Source of the DNA: Eretmocerus hayati
Taxonomy: Eukaryota; Arthropoda; Insecta; Hymenoptera; Aphelinidae
DNA length: 64,000 nucleotides
Assembly: GCA_029851415.1 (NCBI GenBank)
Contig: CM056743.1
Coordinates: forward strand, 96,260,501 to 96,324,500
Direction: 5' to 3'
Every line of letters begins with the position of its first letter. The stretch's first letter is position 1. The notes under the pieces are model-generated. The model made no database searches. It saw nothing but the letters and a program-made list of their open reading frames with translations, and was not told the origin of the DNA. Of the stretch, positions 34,214 to 47,010 are shown one piece after another. The translations under genes and the position numbers were made by a program.

Positions 34214-35186
34214 TATATATATATATACCTAAGAATGTCAATGTATAGCTATATATATTGATCGAAAATAGATCCGGTCGATGGCACAATAATTTATTGA
34301 TCACACACCTGGTCCACTAAATGTTACTAATTTTTGACCAAAATTATCAATTTGTTGTTAATTATTGTCATTAACAATTTCAATTTGCAATGCACAAGAG
34401 TGCCTGAGTCACCATTAAATTACTGTCAACTGTAAGAATTTTATACAGCACAAGCAAAAATATTGGTCAAAGACCTTGGAATGACTCAATTTTAGCTTTG
34501 ATTATTGTTAAATAAACAAATATAGCAATAATTATGGTGCACACATCGACCGTAATTTATTTACGAATTTTAATAGTCATCGGGGTGTTTTTAAAATTTT
34601 TTCGAACGTCAAATCATGGAAGAAACGCTTCAGCGTGATTCGCATTGTCCCGTATATCTATATATATACGCTGGTTTTCGCTCGCGATAATGCTGTATGC
34701 ATACATATGCATACGTTACACACACACATTGTTGCACATCGAGCCTAAAGTTCGATGACGGTTCGATCGAATATTCACGGTCGCATGAAATAATATTTGA
34801 GATATTTTTTTCCGCATGTGTCTCTCTCGCACGCATTTAGAACGCACGTTTGAAACATTCGATCTCGATCAATGCGAGCGGCGGTCAACGCGCGATGTTT
34901 TCAATGCCCATATATTGCATACACGAGCGCGGGCCGTTGCGAGCCTCTCCTGTCGAGGCGCCGGGAAGTCGCGAAAATTTGCTGAGCATTCGATTGCTAC
35001 GAAAAATTTAAAGAAAATAATGGCCGTCGAGACCAAACGTCGCAAGGCGTCGCATGAAAATCCAACCGCACTTGGATTTTATTCACTCTCGATGCACACT
35101 CATTCACTGAAATTGCACGCACTCATACACACTCACTCGTGCTCAAATTTTCGCGCCTCTTTATTTAGATGATAAAAAAAACAGCA
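34214..35186 (-). other. Gypsy leader, LTR-proximal part
   Basis: Untranslated leader between the inner foldback B and the primer site. It contains one GGTCAAAGACC site at 34464. Frames over it have no family features. Confidence 0.6.
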
Positions 35187-35203
35187 CCATTTGTCGGGTG
35201 CCA
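35187..35203 (-). other. Primer binding site of the gypsy element
   Basis: TGGCACCCGACAAATGG on the coding strand starts immediately after the GTCATA end of the 5' LTR. TGG pairs with the CCA of a tRNA 3' end. The tRNA species is not assigned. Confidence 0.8.
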
Positions 35204-38023
35204 TATGACTGGCCGAGCCTGGATTAGGTCCAGTCATATCCAGATTGAATCTGGTTTATTAATTTGGATTCGGTTATGCTGTATATCATCAAAAGAGGGA
35301 GAGGGATGTCGAGTGATAGAGTACGTCCAAGTCAAATTCAAACGGTTACTGCAGCTATTTTTTTAAAATTCCCATACCATTTTTTTCAACGTGGGGTACC
35401 AAAATAAGATATTTCCTATAGTTTGTAGGTCCAAAAAAATTTTTTTGTCTCGGATAGGCCGACAAGAGCGATTTTACCGAAAAATCAAAAATTGAAACTA
35501 TCCTACCATATTTCGCTCGTAACTTTTGATTGCTTTGACCAATTTTGATTTTCCAAAAAGCATTTGGAAGATGACTTAAAAAACTATCGATTGACCTTCA
35601 GTAAAACCTTTCCCAGTTGTTCTTTGAACATCCTAAAGCTGGAATACTCAAAAATCACTGTTTGGCTCATAACTTTTTCGACGTATATTTTGATTTCATT
35701 TTTTTTCGATTTGTATAGTAATAAACTACCTGCAAAGAAATTTTCAGCCATTATTTTTACTTTTGGGGCCTCCTAGAGCTGTTTAAGTGCGCAAAACCAT
35801 CTCAAAAACTCGAAAAATGCGTTTTTACCTCATTCAACTTTCTCGGGCGACCTCGCAACTGATTTCATTGTGTTTGCAAGACTGTCTCACCTCAGAAATG
35901 ACTGTTCTGAGTGATTTTTTAATGTAAAAGATGCTCAGATTCGTAGAAATTTATTTCAAAAGCAAATTCTTATTCAATAATTAGCATCTCTTGCGCATGC
36001 GTTGTTCTCTACGTCTCTGAAAATGTTTCCAATCGATAGCTGATTCAATTTCCTTCGAAAAAACCTCTTGCTGAAGTCAATTTCATGCAGTAGAACCGGA
36101 GCTATAGCTGTCAAACTAAAAAGAAATGTCTCAGGTATCAAATCCGTGAGCCTGGAGAAAGATTGTCGGTCTCGTCTGCCGGTTGAAGCGTGTATTTCCG
36201 CTTCTACTCCATCAAATTAACTTCAACAAGGGGTCATTTTGAAGGAAATTGAGTCAGCTACCGATTCAAATTAGTTTTGAAGCTCTAAAGTGATTTGCAT
36301 GCACGAGAAATTCGAATCTAACGAATCATTGCCAGCAATTTTTTCCGACTCTGATCAGACGATTGTGAAGTTTCTGAGCAGGCAAATGATTTTGGTGCTT
36401 CAAAAACGATTCAGATCGGTAGCTGACTCAATTTCCTTCAAAATGACCCCTTGTTGAAGTTAATTTGATGGAGTAGAAGCGGAAATACACACTTCAACCG
36501 GCAGACGAGACCGACAATATTTCTCCAGGCTCACGGATTTGATACCTGAGACATTTCTTTTTAGTTTGACAGCTGTAGCTCCGGTTCTACTGCATGAAAT
36601 TGACTTCAGCAGGAGGTGTTTTTGGAGAAAATTGAATCAGCTATCGATTGGAAACATTTTCAGAGACGTAGAGAACAACGCATGCGCAAGAGATGCTAAT
36701 TATTGAATGAAAATTTGCTTTTGAAATGAATCTCTACGAATTTGAGCATCTGTTACACTGTGAGGTGAGACAGTCTTGCAAACACAATGAAATCAGTTGC
36801 GAGGTCGCCCGAGGAAGTTGAACGAGGTAAAAACGCATTTTTCGAGTTTTTGGGATGGTTTTGCGCACTTAAACAGCTCTAGGAGGCCCCAAAAGTAGAA
36901 ATAATGGCTGAAAATTTTTTTGCAGGTAGTTTATCACTATACAAATCGAAAAAAAATGAAATAAAAAAAATCAAAATATACGTCGAAAAAGTTATGAGCC
37001 AAACAGTGATTTTTGAGTATTCCAGTTTTCGGATGTTCAAAAAACAACTGGAAGAGGTTTTACTAGTAGTTAGTCGATAGCTTTGGAAGTCACCTTTCAA
37101 ATGCTTTTTGAAAAATCCAAATTGGTCAAAGCAATCAAAAGTTACGAGCAAAATACGGTAGGATAATTTCAATTCCTGATTTTTCGGTAAAATCACTCTT
37201 GTAGGCCTATCTGAGACGAAAAAACTCTTTTGGACCTACAAACTATGGGAAACATCTTATTTTGGTACCCCACGTCGATTTAAAAATGGTATGGGAATTT
37301 GAAAAAATAGCTGCAGAAACCGTTTGAATTTGACATGGACGTACTCGATAACAAATGAGTGTACGTTTAAGTACCGAAGCTTTAATGAAAGTAAAGTGAA
37401 AAAGATTCAAACATATTTACAGGGAATATTTACAAGTGGTCATTAGACCGGTAAAGTACGCGCGAAAGCTCGAGCACGAGGTCGGGAGGGCACGAGGAGG
37501 AAGACATTCTACTGATAGGCACCAGAGAGAGAAAAAGAGATCGGGCTGGCACTTACAGGTCTTGTCGATGTTGCTTGTCCTAGGGACGAGATGGCTACAA
37601 TGTCCGGACGCAGGTGGATTTGCCCCGAAGATGGGCCGACGAGGGTGTCGAGCGCGGGCCACGAGACTCCAAGCACGGGCCGAAGATAGGCCGAAGCGTA
37701 GGGCCAAGCGATGTCAGGACGGTCCGAAAACTATAGACCACCAGGTTAGTCGAGGAGCTGCTTCCAATGGGTTTGACGCACACGCAAAAACCCGGAAAAG
37801 TTGCTCCAAAAAGAGCGGCCACGAGGCAACGAAATAATATTCGGCGAAAATAAAATGTTCGGCAGAGTGCAACGTGCTCGTCTTACTCCGGTCTCGCTAG
37901 AAATGCCGCACGTCGGCGATGTGCGCAACTTCGATGCGCGCGGAGGGGAAAAACGGGGGGCGCGGGGGGTCGAGCTTCTGCAGCTGCTGCTGCTAGCGAC
38001 GGCCCGCGAGCGCTATATATGCC

Positions 38024-38060
<37 letters not shown>

Positions 38061-38184
38061 CTTTGAGCTGTCCTCTCCTTCTCTCTTGCCGTCGCTGTAA
38101 TATAAATGTGATATAATATCCTAATATTGATTATCATATTTGGCCTAGGAGAGAGGGAGACGGTAGGTATATTATACCGTCACA
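35204..38184 (-). repeat. 5' LTR of the gypsy element, interrupted by foldback C
   Basis: LTR sequence occupies 35204-35318 and 37351-38184 (about 949 bp in total). The foldback at 35319-37346 sits between duplicated GATA. The left LTR gives the uninterrupted form. Confidence 0.9.
35319..37346. mobile_element. Foldback element, family C (2.0 kb), in the 5' LTR
   Basis: Ends GAGTACGTCC and GGACGTACTC; 4-bp duplication GATA (35315-35318 and 37347-37350). Arms reach to about 36265 and from about 36415, nearly perfect mirror images. No transposase. Arm modules such as TTTCCTTCAAAATGACCCCTT and the GCGCATGC block are shared with foldback D. Confidence 0.85.
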
Positions 38185-39967
38185 CTGCAAGCTAATTATG
38201 GAGAGCAAATTTTAGCGATTTTTCGGCCTGCTTCAAAGCGATCTAGCTCCTACTAGTTATGTGATAATCGACTTCTGCATGTGGTCATTTTGAAGGTCTT
38301 GGAAAAACCTACAATTCAACCACCTGCGAAAGTCGATTATCGTACTTTTCATAGGAGCTATAGCCGATACGAGTCGAGCTATTTACGAAAAAGTCGAAAA
38401 TTCAGGACGCGATTCCAAGAATATATCTTAATTTTTTTCCACCAAACTTGTGCGAAAATGTTCTTTCAGACATTTACTTTCGGTAGAATGAATTTGGCGG
38501 AGGTTATTTTTTTTTATTTTTTTGCCGAGCGTTACAAAATGCCGCATTCGTGGTTTCAGCAAGAACGGCATCTTTGACCACGGTCACATATGCTCCCATC
38601 TGGACTGATGTGCACCAATCTGAGTAAAAATACTCCCCAAAGTACCCCAAGTACGTGTAAGAAGTTGCGGGGACGAGCCTCCAGCCAGGAGCGAGCTATA
38701 GATTCTATTTACCGTGTCAAAAATAGGCATGATTTTGGCTATTCAAGCGTAAGCGACCGCGAGCATGATTTTACTTGTTCTGGCTTACAAATGAGATGAT
38801 GGGTTAGAATGAGGATCCAAACATACTTTTCCAAATCAAAATGACCATCTGAAAACAATTCCGAGGTCAGTCTTTCTCTCAATAGTCGTCGCTCTGACCC
38901 TTAAGAACTTAGATTCTGTCGACGGGTTCTGACACCGTTGAGGCACTAGACGACATTCTAGAGCTAAACTGACCTCGGAATTGTGTTCAGATGGTCATTT
39001 TGATTCGGAAAAGTATGTGTGGATCCTCATTCTAGCCCATTATCTCATTTGTAAGCCAGAACAAGTAAAATCATGCTCTCGGTCGCTTACGCTCGAATAG
39101 CCAAAATAATGCCTATTTCTGAGACGGTAAATAGAACCTATAGCTCACTCCTTGATGGAGGCTCGTCCCCGCAACTCCTCACACGTATTTGGGGGTACTC
39201 CGGGGAGTACTTTCACACAGATTAGTGCGAATCAGTCCAGATGGGAGCATATGTGACCGTGGTCAAAGATGCCGTTTTTGCTAAAACCACGAAATGCGGC
39301 ATTTTGTAACGCTCGGCAAAAAAAATCAAAAAAATAATCTCCGCAACATTTATTTTACCGAAAGTAGATGTCTGAAAGAACATTTTCGCACAAGTTTGGT
39401 GGAAGAAAATTGAGATATATTTTTGGAATCGAGTCCTGAATTTTCGACTTTTTCGTAAATAGCTCAACTTGTATCGGCTATAGCTCCTATGAAAAGTACG
39501 ATAATCGACTTCTGCAGGTGGTCAAATTGTAGGTTTTCCCAAGACCTTCAAAATGACTACCTGCAGTAGTCGATTATCACATGTCTAGTAGGAGCTAGAT
39601 CGCTTTGAAGCGGGTCCAAAAATCGCTAAAATTTGCTCTCAATAATTAGCTTGCAGAAGTCGTCAGGCTCACTAACTGGCGTTGGACAATTTTTTTTCCG
39701 AAAGTACTAGTCTTGACGGAAAAAATGCGCCCAAGTACGTTGAAAAATATTGAATCGCGTTGGAACTATGATTTTCTCAGGATAGGCTAAGAAAGGGCCT
39801 AGAACGGCCCTTTCATGGGCCCTGGGGCCCACAGGGGGGGCCGAAAAAATCTGAAAAAATTTTTTTCGTACTATTTTAACATAGTACTGATGGAAAGAAA
39901 AATTTGCGGATTTTTCCCAGACCCCCCTGGTGACGTTTTTGTCCAGCTTGCTCCAGAATGACTCATA

Positions 39968-40800
39968 TATGTGTGTGTGTGTGTGAGTGAATGTGTGTGT
40001 GTGTTTTACTGAGAACAGCTCGATGGACCTCTGAGTCGATCATCTCAGGCGTCGGAGGCTGAAGTCCCTTCGAACTTATGATGAGAGTCTGATTTGACTA
40101 TGCGGCCCAGGTAACCTGTGTTCGTGGAGACTGATGTCCCTTCTCGTGCACAGGCACTTAGTCGCAGGCAAAATTGTTGACTATTATCGGGGATGGGATT
40201 GTGCTGGAGTCCACACTCATCTCTGGGTGAAACTCAACCCCCAATAAGAATCCACTCGTGTACCTGGGGTGGATGGGCTCAAGTCCCCATCTATACTCAC
40301 GCCACATATGGAGAACTATTTTAAGAATCTATACTCTATCGAATTTCATGTCGACATGCTCAAGTGCTGAAATCTTTTTGGTATGCAGGGAAAAGATTTG
40401 ATTCAGTATTCGATCCATAAGTTTACGTTACGAGAGCTGAAGTCCTTCCATAAGCTGAAATATGACCGAATGAATCAGCCCCAATCAATCCGCACATTCA
40501 AATCCTAATATTAATCCAAGAAAAATACTTACACCTCTATAGAGGTACCCATCCCTCATGATAAATATTGATCACTCGCTCTCTCCCGAGATCCAGAGCC
40601 TATTGGTCACTCACATCAGGGGTGACAAGCGTAGTGCTCACCCGCCCCTCAAGCCCCTCTTGTTAACCGACCTGCAGACGATAGTCGGAGAGTCTTCACC
40701 TTCTCCGCGGCGCGTTCTGCGCATGGTTGGAGGGGTTTGAGGGGAGGGTAAGCACTACGCTTGTCACCCCTGACCCACATCTGGCGCCCAGACGGGGGAC
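39968..40800 (+). repeat. Possible LTR end with primer-site candidate
   Basis: TGGCGCCCAGACGGGGGA at 40782-40799 looks like a retroelement primer binding site and follows CCCACATC. The preceding 0.8 kb is repetitive at low level (GCTGAAGTCC-like words at about 40068, 40127 and 40439) and starts with a GT microsatellite. No second LTR and no gag/pol are present, so this would be a truncated element. Tentative. Confidence 0.3.
40616..40773. mobile_element. 158-bp MITE
   Basis: TCAGGGGTGACAAGCGTAGT at the left end is mirrored at the right end (ACTACGCTTGTCACCCCTGA). The inverted similarity extends about 35 bp. It separates the possible LTR from its primer-site candidate. Confidence 0.7.
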
Positions 40801-41113
40801 TTGATACGTGTAGAAAACGTTTTATTCTTGGAATGAGATTAAAATTTTGTAAAATATTTCTGAACGGGCGATGCACTCTTCAAGTGCCGTCACATTAAAA
40901 TATGAGGGACGTTAGGTTGACCTCATCGAGAGCACGTCTGGGATGCTTCGAGGTATTCACGTCGCTGGCTAACATGCGAGCATGATGAGTAAATATATCG
41001 CCACATAGAAGAGCGCGTTCAGCTGCTGTGGTATGTCGATCGCTCGTACAATGGAACATTGCCCCCACTTCGCCTCTTATAGAGCGCGTTCAGCTCGCTC
41101 GCAGGCAACAACC

Positions 41114-41183
41114 TCGCTGGTCCAGTGACCAGCGTATTTGACTCCCACGCGGTAGCACGGGGTTCGATTCCCGGACACTCCGA
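41114..41183 (+). repeat. tRNA-like sequence, probable SINE or tRNA pseudogene
   Basis: CTGGTCCAGTGACCAGCG resembles a D arm and GGGTTCGATTCCCGG a T arm with a good B box; the spacing suits a tRNA. The acceptor strands do not pair. AGAGCGCGTTCAGCT occurs twice just upstream (near 41008 and 41081). Confidence 0.45.
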
Positions 41184-41507
41184 ATTTTCCATTGCTAAAT
41201 AAAATCTCTTCGGGCGTCTCAGTGCAGAGTAATGCATAATCACTCCATCGCAACGCAGAAAATTAACAAGTATGCGATAAAAATACAACGAAAATAAAAA
41301 GGGCTTCTGGTCCGATGGAACTCATCCTGAGAATCCACTTCTGGACGGCAACCACATATACGCAGTTGTAGTTCGGGGCTAGTTTCAAAATGTCTTCGAG
41401 TCGCGATTGCGAGTGAAGACCGAGCCTATATATGGGCCCGTGCCGCTCTAATCCGCATCGAAAAGGACGGCGGTAATATTGAAACACTAACCCCACGCGA
41501 ACAAAAT

Positions 41508-41879
41508 ATGCGTATTTTGAGCACAGCCGTCACAGAAAAGCTGAAAATTCTGGATGATGACCAATCTATTTCGGATCAAAGAATCCAGGCATTAGAAAAG
41601 AAGAATGAAGCCCTCTCCTCGAGATTGGAGTTGGATCTCGAACATTCAGCCAGAGTACAGAGAGGAAATGAATCTCTACCTACTCGAAATGAATCCTCAC
41701 AAAGTGAAACTGAAAAATTGTCCGAGGAGATCAGTGTCATCGACGAAGTACAAGATACATTTCCCAATGCTCTCTCGGATCTACGGAATAAACGCCACAA
41801 AGAAATCGAAAAGGATATCAATGTCAGAAGAGGTCAGAGGAGGTCAATGTCAGAAAATGATCAAAAAAATACAAAATGA
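41508..41879 (+). CDS. Hypothetical coiled-coil frame
   Basis: 123 residues starting at ATG, polar, with heptad-like character (RIQALEKKNEALSSRLEL, QSETEKLSEEISVIDEV). I recognise no family. It may be a fragment of a mobile-element protein or a chance frame. Confidence 0.25.
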   Translation: MRILSTAVTEKLKILDDDQSISDQRIQALEKKNEALSSRLELDLEHSARVQRGNESLPTRNESSQSETEKLSEEISVIDEVQDTFPNALSDLRNKRHKEIEKDINVRRGQRRSMSENDQKNTK

Positions 41880-42640
41880 TCGAAGCTTGATTCAATAACA
41901 ACTGAATAATCTTACCTGTACCCCGCTCGGGTCATCCAAACCCATCGCGCGGAAGTTGAAACTCAAGCTTCACTGTTTTCAGAGGAGAAGCCACTGAGCG
42001 TCCTATGAAATTCTTGAAAGAGCTCAGTTGATACGATGAGACTATGTAGCTAGATAACCAAGAGCTTCCTCTTGTGTTATCAAAATTGTCGAAGGGAACA
42101 GTTCTCAGCTGATTCAACCTCCATCAAACTGGAATTGAGTCTCTGCGAGACTTCGAATGTTTCTTTGTAGAACACTTCTGGAATAAGAGTACTCGAAGAA
42201 GATTTAGAATGGAATCAGAAATGGGAAAATTTAGATCCGATGGCAAACTGACAAGAATTTAGTACGCCATGGAATTATTTAATATCGCTCTCGAGGTTGA
42301 TGTGGGCGAAATGATGCCGTTATCATCAGTCAACTCAGTCATCCTTTCGAACGAGAAGTAAAAGTGGCCCTCCGTTGTCAATCTGGAGAGAAATCTGCAT
42401 TTTTCAACATCTTGGCTGACTTCGATTGCGATGATGCATCGGACAAGAGTCGCCGACAAAATCTGAACTCTTCTTGAATTGAATTGAACCGAATTAAATT
42501 TATCAATCCAGGACTAAGGACACATTGGTCCTTCATAGTCCAAGCATAATACAACCATTTTACATAGAGTATCATAAGGTTCTTAGTACACGCATGGAGC
42601 ATATCCCATGCATGGGTTAACAACACAACAGGGAAAAAAC
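41880..42640. other. No gene recognised
   Basis: Between the coiled-coil frame and the LINE 3' end. Nothing identifiable. Confidence 0.4.
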
Positions 42641-42677
42641 AATAATAATGTTAATAATAATAATAATAATAATAATA
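42641..42677 (-). repeat. ATT microsatellite at the LINE 3' end
   Basis: (AAT)n on the plus strand reads (ATT)n at the 3' side of the minus-strand LINE, where simple-repeat tails of non-LTR elements are expected. Confidence 0.7.
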
Positions 42678-42791
42678 GTGATAAAGATAATGGTGCTAGC
42701 TGGCTTCATACAATGACATGGTAAATCGCTTTGTCCATACTATAACGATATACTCAAGCCTAGGATGAACATTCTCACGATCACACAACGC

Positions 42792-44132
42792 TCAAAAACG
42801 CTCATCATGCTCAACTGTGAGTATATAATTACTCAACACGGCCTTGAAACAGTTTTTCTTCAAGTGAGTTCGAATTTCTCCAGGGACCAGATTCCATTTG
42901 CGTGTTATAGCGATTTGGAACGAATTTTTATAAGTATCTGTGCGAGCAAATTTAGAAACGAGATCAAGAGCCGAGGCTCTTTTAGAGCCTATTTTCTCTA
43001 TCGGTCTGAAAGTGAAATTACGAGCCAAATACTCTTGTTCATTGTGATGTAGAGTACTAGCAAGGAGACTGATGCAAAGAAAGTCTCTCCTTTGGGTAAA
43101 AGACATGATGTCATTATCTTTGTATACTGCAGAGATGTGGTCAAATTTTCTCAAGCCGAACGCAAAGCGCAATGCGGCATTTTTGCATCTCGTGAGCTTA
43201 CAGATGAGTTCCTTGGACAGATCTAACAATAAACCTGCACAATTATCAAAGTAGGGGAGGACGAGTGACTTAAGCAACATTAATTTTGTATTTTGAGGGA
43301 GACTGTCCTTGCATTTCCTTAATTTGGAAAGGGCCGCGAATGATCTACGTGTTGTGATACAACATTGTTCATGCATGGAGAGCTTACTATCAAAAATTAC
43401 CCCGAGGATTTTGATGCTTTCACTGTATTCAATAATTTGTCCATCTATGATTACTGGCGGAGGGGGTGATTCTTCAAGCCGTTTCAAGAAGGACGTAGAC
43501 CCAAACCACATCGCTTTCGTTTTGAATTTATTTATCTATAAACCACTCCGGATGGCGTATTCATGAATATTTTTTGCATCCTCGTTGACTTTCCTTACGA
43601 TTTCTTCGACTTCCTTCATATGTCCTGAGTAGTGGAACGTAGCGTCATCTGCAAATAGGTGGTGTAAACAATGCTGCAGAACCTCAGGCAGATCAACTAT
43701 GCTTAGAGAAAAAAATTGAGGGCCCGCTCTACTCCCTTGAGAGATCCCTGAATACCTTTTCGCTGGTGCGGAACGCTGTCCAGAAGGAGACACAACAGTC
43801 TGAATACGATCACACAAGAAGGATGTGACCCAGTTGCAGGCAGAGTCGGAAAACCCCATACGGCGTAATTTACTCACGAATAGATGAATATTCACAAGGT
43901 CAAAAGCTTGCGAGAAATCAATGGCCATTAGCAACATGACTTTTTCTTGATCTATAGCCTCGCGAATGTCGTCTGTTATTTCAATTAGCGCGGTATGTGT
44001 GCTGTGTTTTTTCTTAAAACCCGATTGTAGTGGATCAAGCAGCTTGTTCGCGTTTACGAACTCATCAATTTGCCCCAGAGCCAGGGACTCTAGAATTTCT
44101 TGGTCTTCGAATAAGTTGAATGTTGAGTCCAA
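42792..44132 (-). pseudogene. LINE reverse transcriptase with one stop codon
   Basis: Two frames in the same phase (44132-43536 and 43511-42792) separated by one TAG at 43536-43538. RT motifs: LLDPLQSGFKKKHST, LMAIDFSQAFDLVN, GISQGSRAGP and the catalytic FADDAT. The C-terminal region has KILGVIFDSKLSM, LVLPYFDNC and RKWNLVPGEIR. Early RT blocks (the PISLL region) are missing upstream of 44132. Known relatives are Jockey-clade non-LTR elements; target-primed reverse transcription is the family activity. This copy is dead. Confidence 0.85.
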
Positions 44133-47010
44133 GGAGAATCAAAAATCGTCCCCAAAAATAAATCACGGATCCGGGGAACGCACAGTATTTGCATCTTGTT
44201 TCTTGGACCTACAGATAAATTGTCAGTTTGACAGGAGGCAAGGTGCAAGTAGAGAAATAAAATCCAACATACCAAATCCAATATGCGTCATCCGAATTTG
44301 TTTCTGCATTTTCAAGCGATGTCCAGTTGCAGCGAAGCAGACAGTCATCAATTTCTCCGGAGTGATGTTACGGGAATCCCTGTAAGTAAAGGAATTTTTC
44401 GGCGGAGCGGGGGTGAAGACATCGATGGCGACGCACTATAGTCGTCACATTCCAACTCTGGCCAAAAATCGCTTCAAAATTTGTTTCAAGCTATCGGGAT
44501 GAGCCAAACGGCATTCTCTTCGTAATCGACAGGGCTAGGAGATGTGTTAATCTGATTTTGTCTCAGACAAAGGGGGCAGGGGTGGGGGGGGGGGGGGTGT
44601 TGAACGCGAAATGGGGTTGAAGATCGATATTTCGCCGGAATGAAACTCACGCGTGGCGAGTCAGTAGTTCTACTGCCGATCCGCAACCACCACGAGTACC
44701 TTCTAGAGGTAGATGACAGTATTTTAAACTCAACCCTAAGTCTGAGAATCACCGCAATCAGCTCTGAGGTCGATTCTGAGCTGAGAAAAGGTGATAAATG
44801 CTGCGAATTAGTCGATTATACTGGATTCTGAGTCGAAAATGATTCTACTGCCAACTCTCAACTCTTTTCAAAACATTCCTCCATCGAACCTCAGAATTTT
44901 GAGTCTGGGCACAGCTCTAAAAATTGCTGCGGGGAATTTTGAGATCGATTCAGATTTATTTTGTGGCGGGATTGTCTCTTCAGATCTGAAGGGACATTCG
45001 AGATGGTCGATTTTAGCTCAGAATGCGATATGTTGCCAGATAAAATAGACTTTGGGATTATTTCTAGAGCATTGAACATAATTTTTAGCCTGGTCTCAGG
45101 TCTGGGGATTGCCGCAGAGGGATTTGAGATCAATATTCGTCCAGGAAAGGCTGTCTGGCCGCGCAGAATATTAGATAAATCGTTATTTCTAGGTGGAGGA
45201 AGAGTGTACTGCCGATCTGTAATAACTTGGGGTACTTTTTGAGAGTGGGAAGCAGTATTTTAAGTTCATCCTCATGTACGGGATCCAACGCAATCAGCTC
45301 TGAGGTCGATTCTGAGCCGAGAGAAGTTGACGAGCCTTGATAATTAGTCGGGAATAGTGAATTCTGGGTCGAATCTAATCCTACTGCCGACTCAGAACCC
45401 GTTTCAACACATTCTCCCATAAATTTACAGAATTTTGAGCCGAAACACAGTTCTGAAAATTGCTGAGGGAGGATTTGAGATCGATTCTGATCTATTTTGC
45501 GGCTAAAATGTCTGTTGAGATATGGCAGTCATCCGAGAATGGTCGATTTTACCACAGAATTCGATATGCTGCCAGGAACAACTCGAGTGGGATCATAGAA
45601 CATTTAATAGAATTTCGAGCCCAATCTCAAGTCTAGAAATTGCCGTAGAAGAATTCCAGATCGATATTCGTCAAGGAAAAGCTGCAGAACAGTGCAGATT
45701 ATTCAAGAAACGGTGAGTTCTAGGTGACGAATAAATATACTGCCGATCTACAATGACTCGGGGTACATTCTAGGGATGCGAAACAATATTTTGAGCCAAA
45801 GCTCAGGTCAGAGAGTCACCGCAATCGGTTCTGAGGCCGATTCCAGAGCGAGGAGAAGTGATGAGCGCTGCGTATTCGTCGAAAACAGTGGTTTCTAGAT
45901 CGGAAACCTCTCTGCTGCTACCAGAAGAAGCTTTCTCGTGCATTCTACCATCACTCACCAGGATTTTGGGCCCAAGCACGGCTCTGAAAATTTCCGTGGA
46001 CGAGTTTGAAATCGGATTCGATCTCTTCCGAGTCGGGAAAGTCTCATCAGCACAGGTTTCGATCAAGAGTGACCGATTTCAGCTCGGATTTTGATATGCC
46101 TCCAAGTCCAACAAACTTTGATTGAATTCCTCAAGTGCTGATCAGAATTTAGAGCCTAATCCGATGTCGAGAAATTACTGACGAGAGATTTGGGAACGAT
46201 ATTCGTCCAGAAAAAGCTGTTCAGTAATGCAGATTATTTAAGGAATGGTGATTTTTCGGTGAAAAAAATTATACTGCCGATCAAAAAAAACTTGCAGTAC
46301 ATGCGGGAAATGTTAGGCAATATTTCAAGCCCAACTCCGTGTCTGAGAATCACTGCAATCAGCTCTGGGTTGAGTCTGAGCAACGAAAAAGCAATGAAAG
46401 GCGCGAATAATGTTTCATAAGTCGGAGACAGTCCTGCTGCCACCCCAAGAACCTGTTTCATGCATTATACTTCAAATCCTCCGGATTTTGAGCCCAAACA
46501 CGGCTCTGAGAACAGCCGTGGTTGAGTTTGCCATCGATTCTGATCCGATTTCCCTGTCGGGAGCGTATCTCAAACACTGGCATAAATCAGAGATAACCGA
46601 TTCTAGCTCGAAAATCGATATGCTGCCGCTTCGAAAACACTTGGAGTGAATCTGTCCAGTATTTAGCTGAAATTTGACCTTAATCCGTAGGCCAAGAATT
46701 GCCGCAAAAAAATTTGGGAACAACATTCGTCCAGGAAAAACTGTCGAGTAATGCAGATTATCCAAGGAATGGTGATTTCTAGGTGAAGAAAAAATATACT
46801 GCCGATCTACAAATACTTGCACTACATGCGGAAAACGTTAGGCAATATTCCAAGCCTAACCACGTGTCTGAGAATCACTGCAATCAGCTCTGGATTTAGT
46901 CTGAGCAAAGGAAAAACGGTGGATGGTGCGTATCAATCTCGAATAATGGATTATGAGTCGGAGACAGTCCTACTGCCACCCCAAGAATCATTCGAATGGG
47001 CTCTGATATA

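Larger units (their letters stand above)
22602..38184 (-). mobile_element. Ty3/gypsy LTR retrotransposon with nested insertions
   Basis: A 15.6-kb interval on the minus strand: 5' LTR at 35204-38184 (interrupted), primer site, leader (interrupted), ORF1, gag, pol, ORF3, polypurine tract and 3' LTR at 22602-23537. The target duplication is CTGC (22598-22601 and 38185-38188). LTRs begin TGTGACGG and end GTCATA on the coding strand. Excluding the foldbacks at 31713-34211 and 35319-37346, the element is about 11 kb. Pol carries several stops and frame changes, so this copy is dead. The order PR-RT-RH-INT identifies Ty3/gypsy. Confidence 0.9.
22287..39965. mobile_element. Foldback element, family B, outer copy, split by the gypsy element
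   Basis: The left piece (22287-22601) begins TGAGTCATTCTGGAGCAAG and the right piece (38189-39965) ends in its mirror, both next to TA. Comparison with the uninterrupted inner copy (31713-34211) shows that the two pieces are contiguous across ...CTTCTGC|AAGCTAATT..., with CTGC duplicated on both sides of the inserted gypsy element. The split copy thus records the empty site. No coding capacity. Confidence 0.8.
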
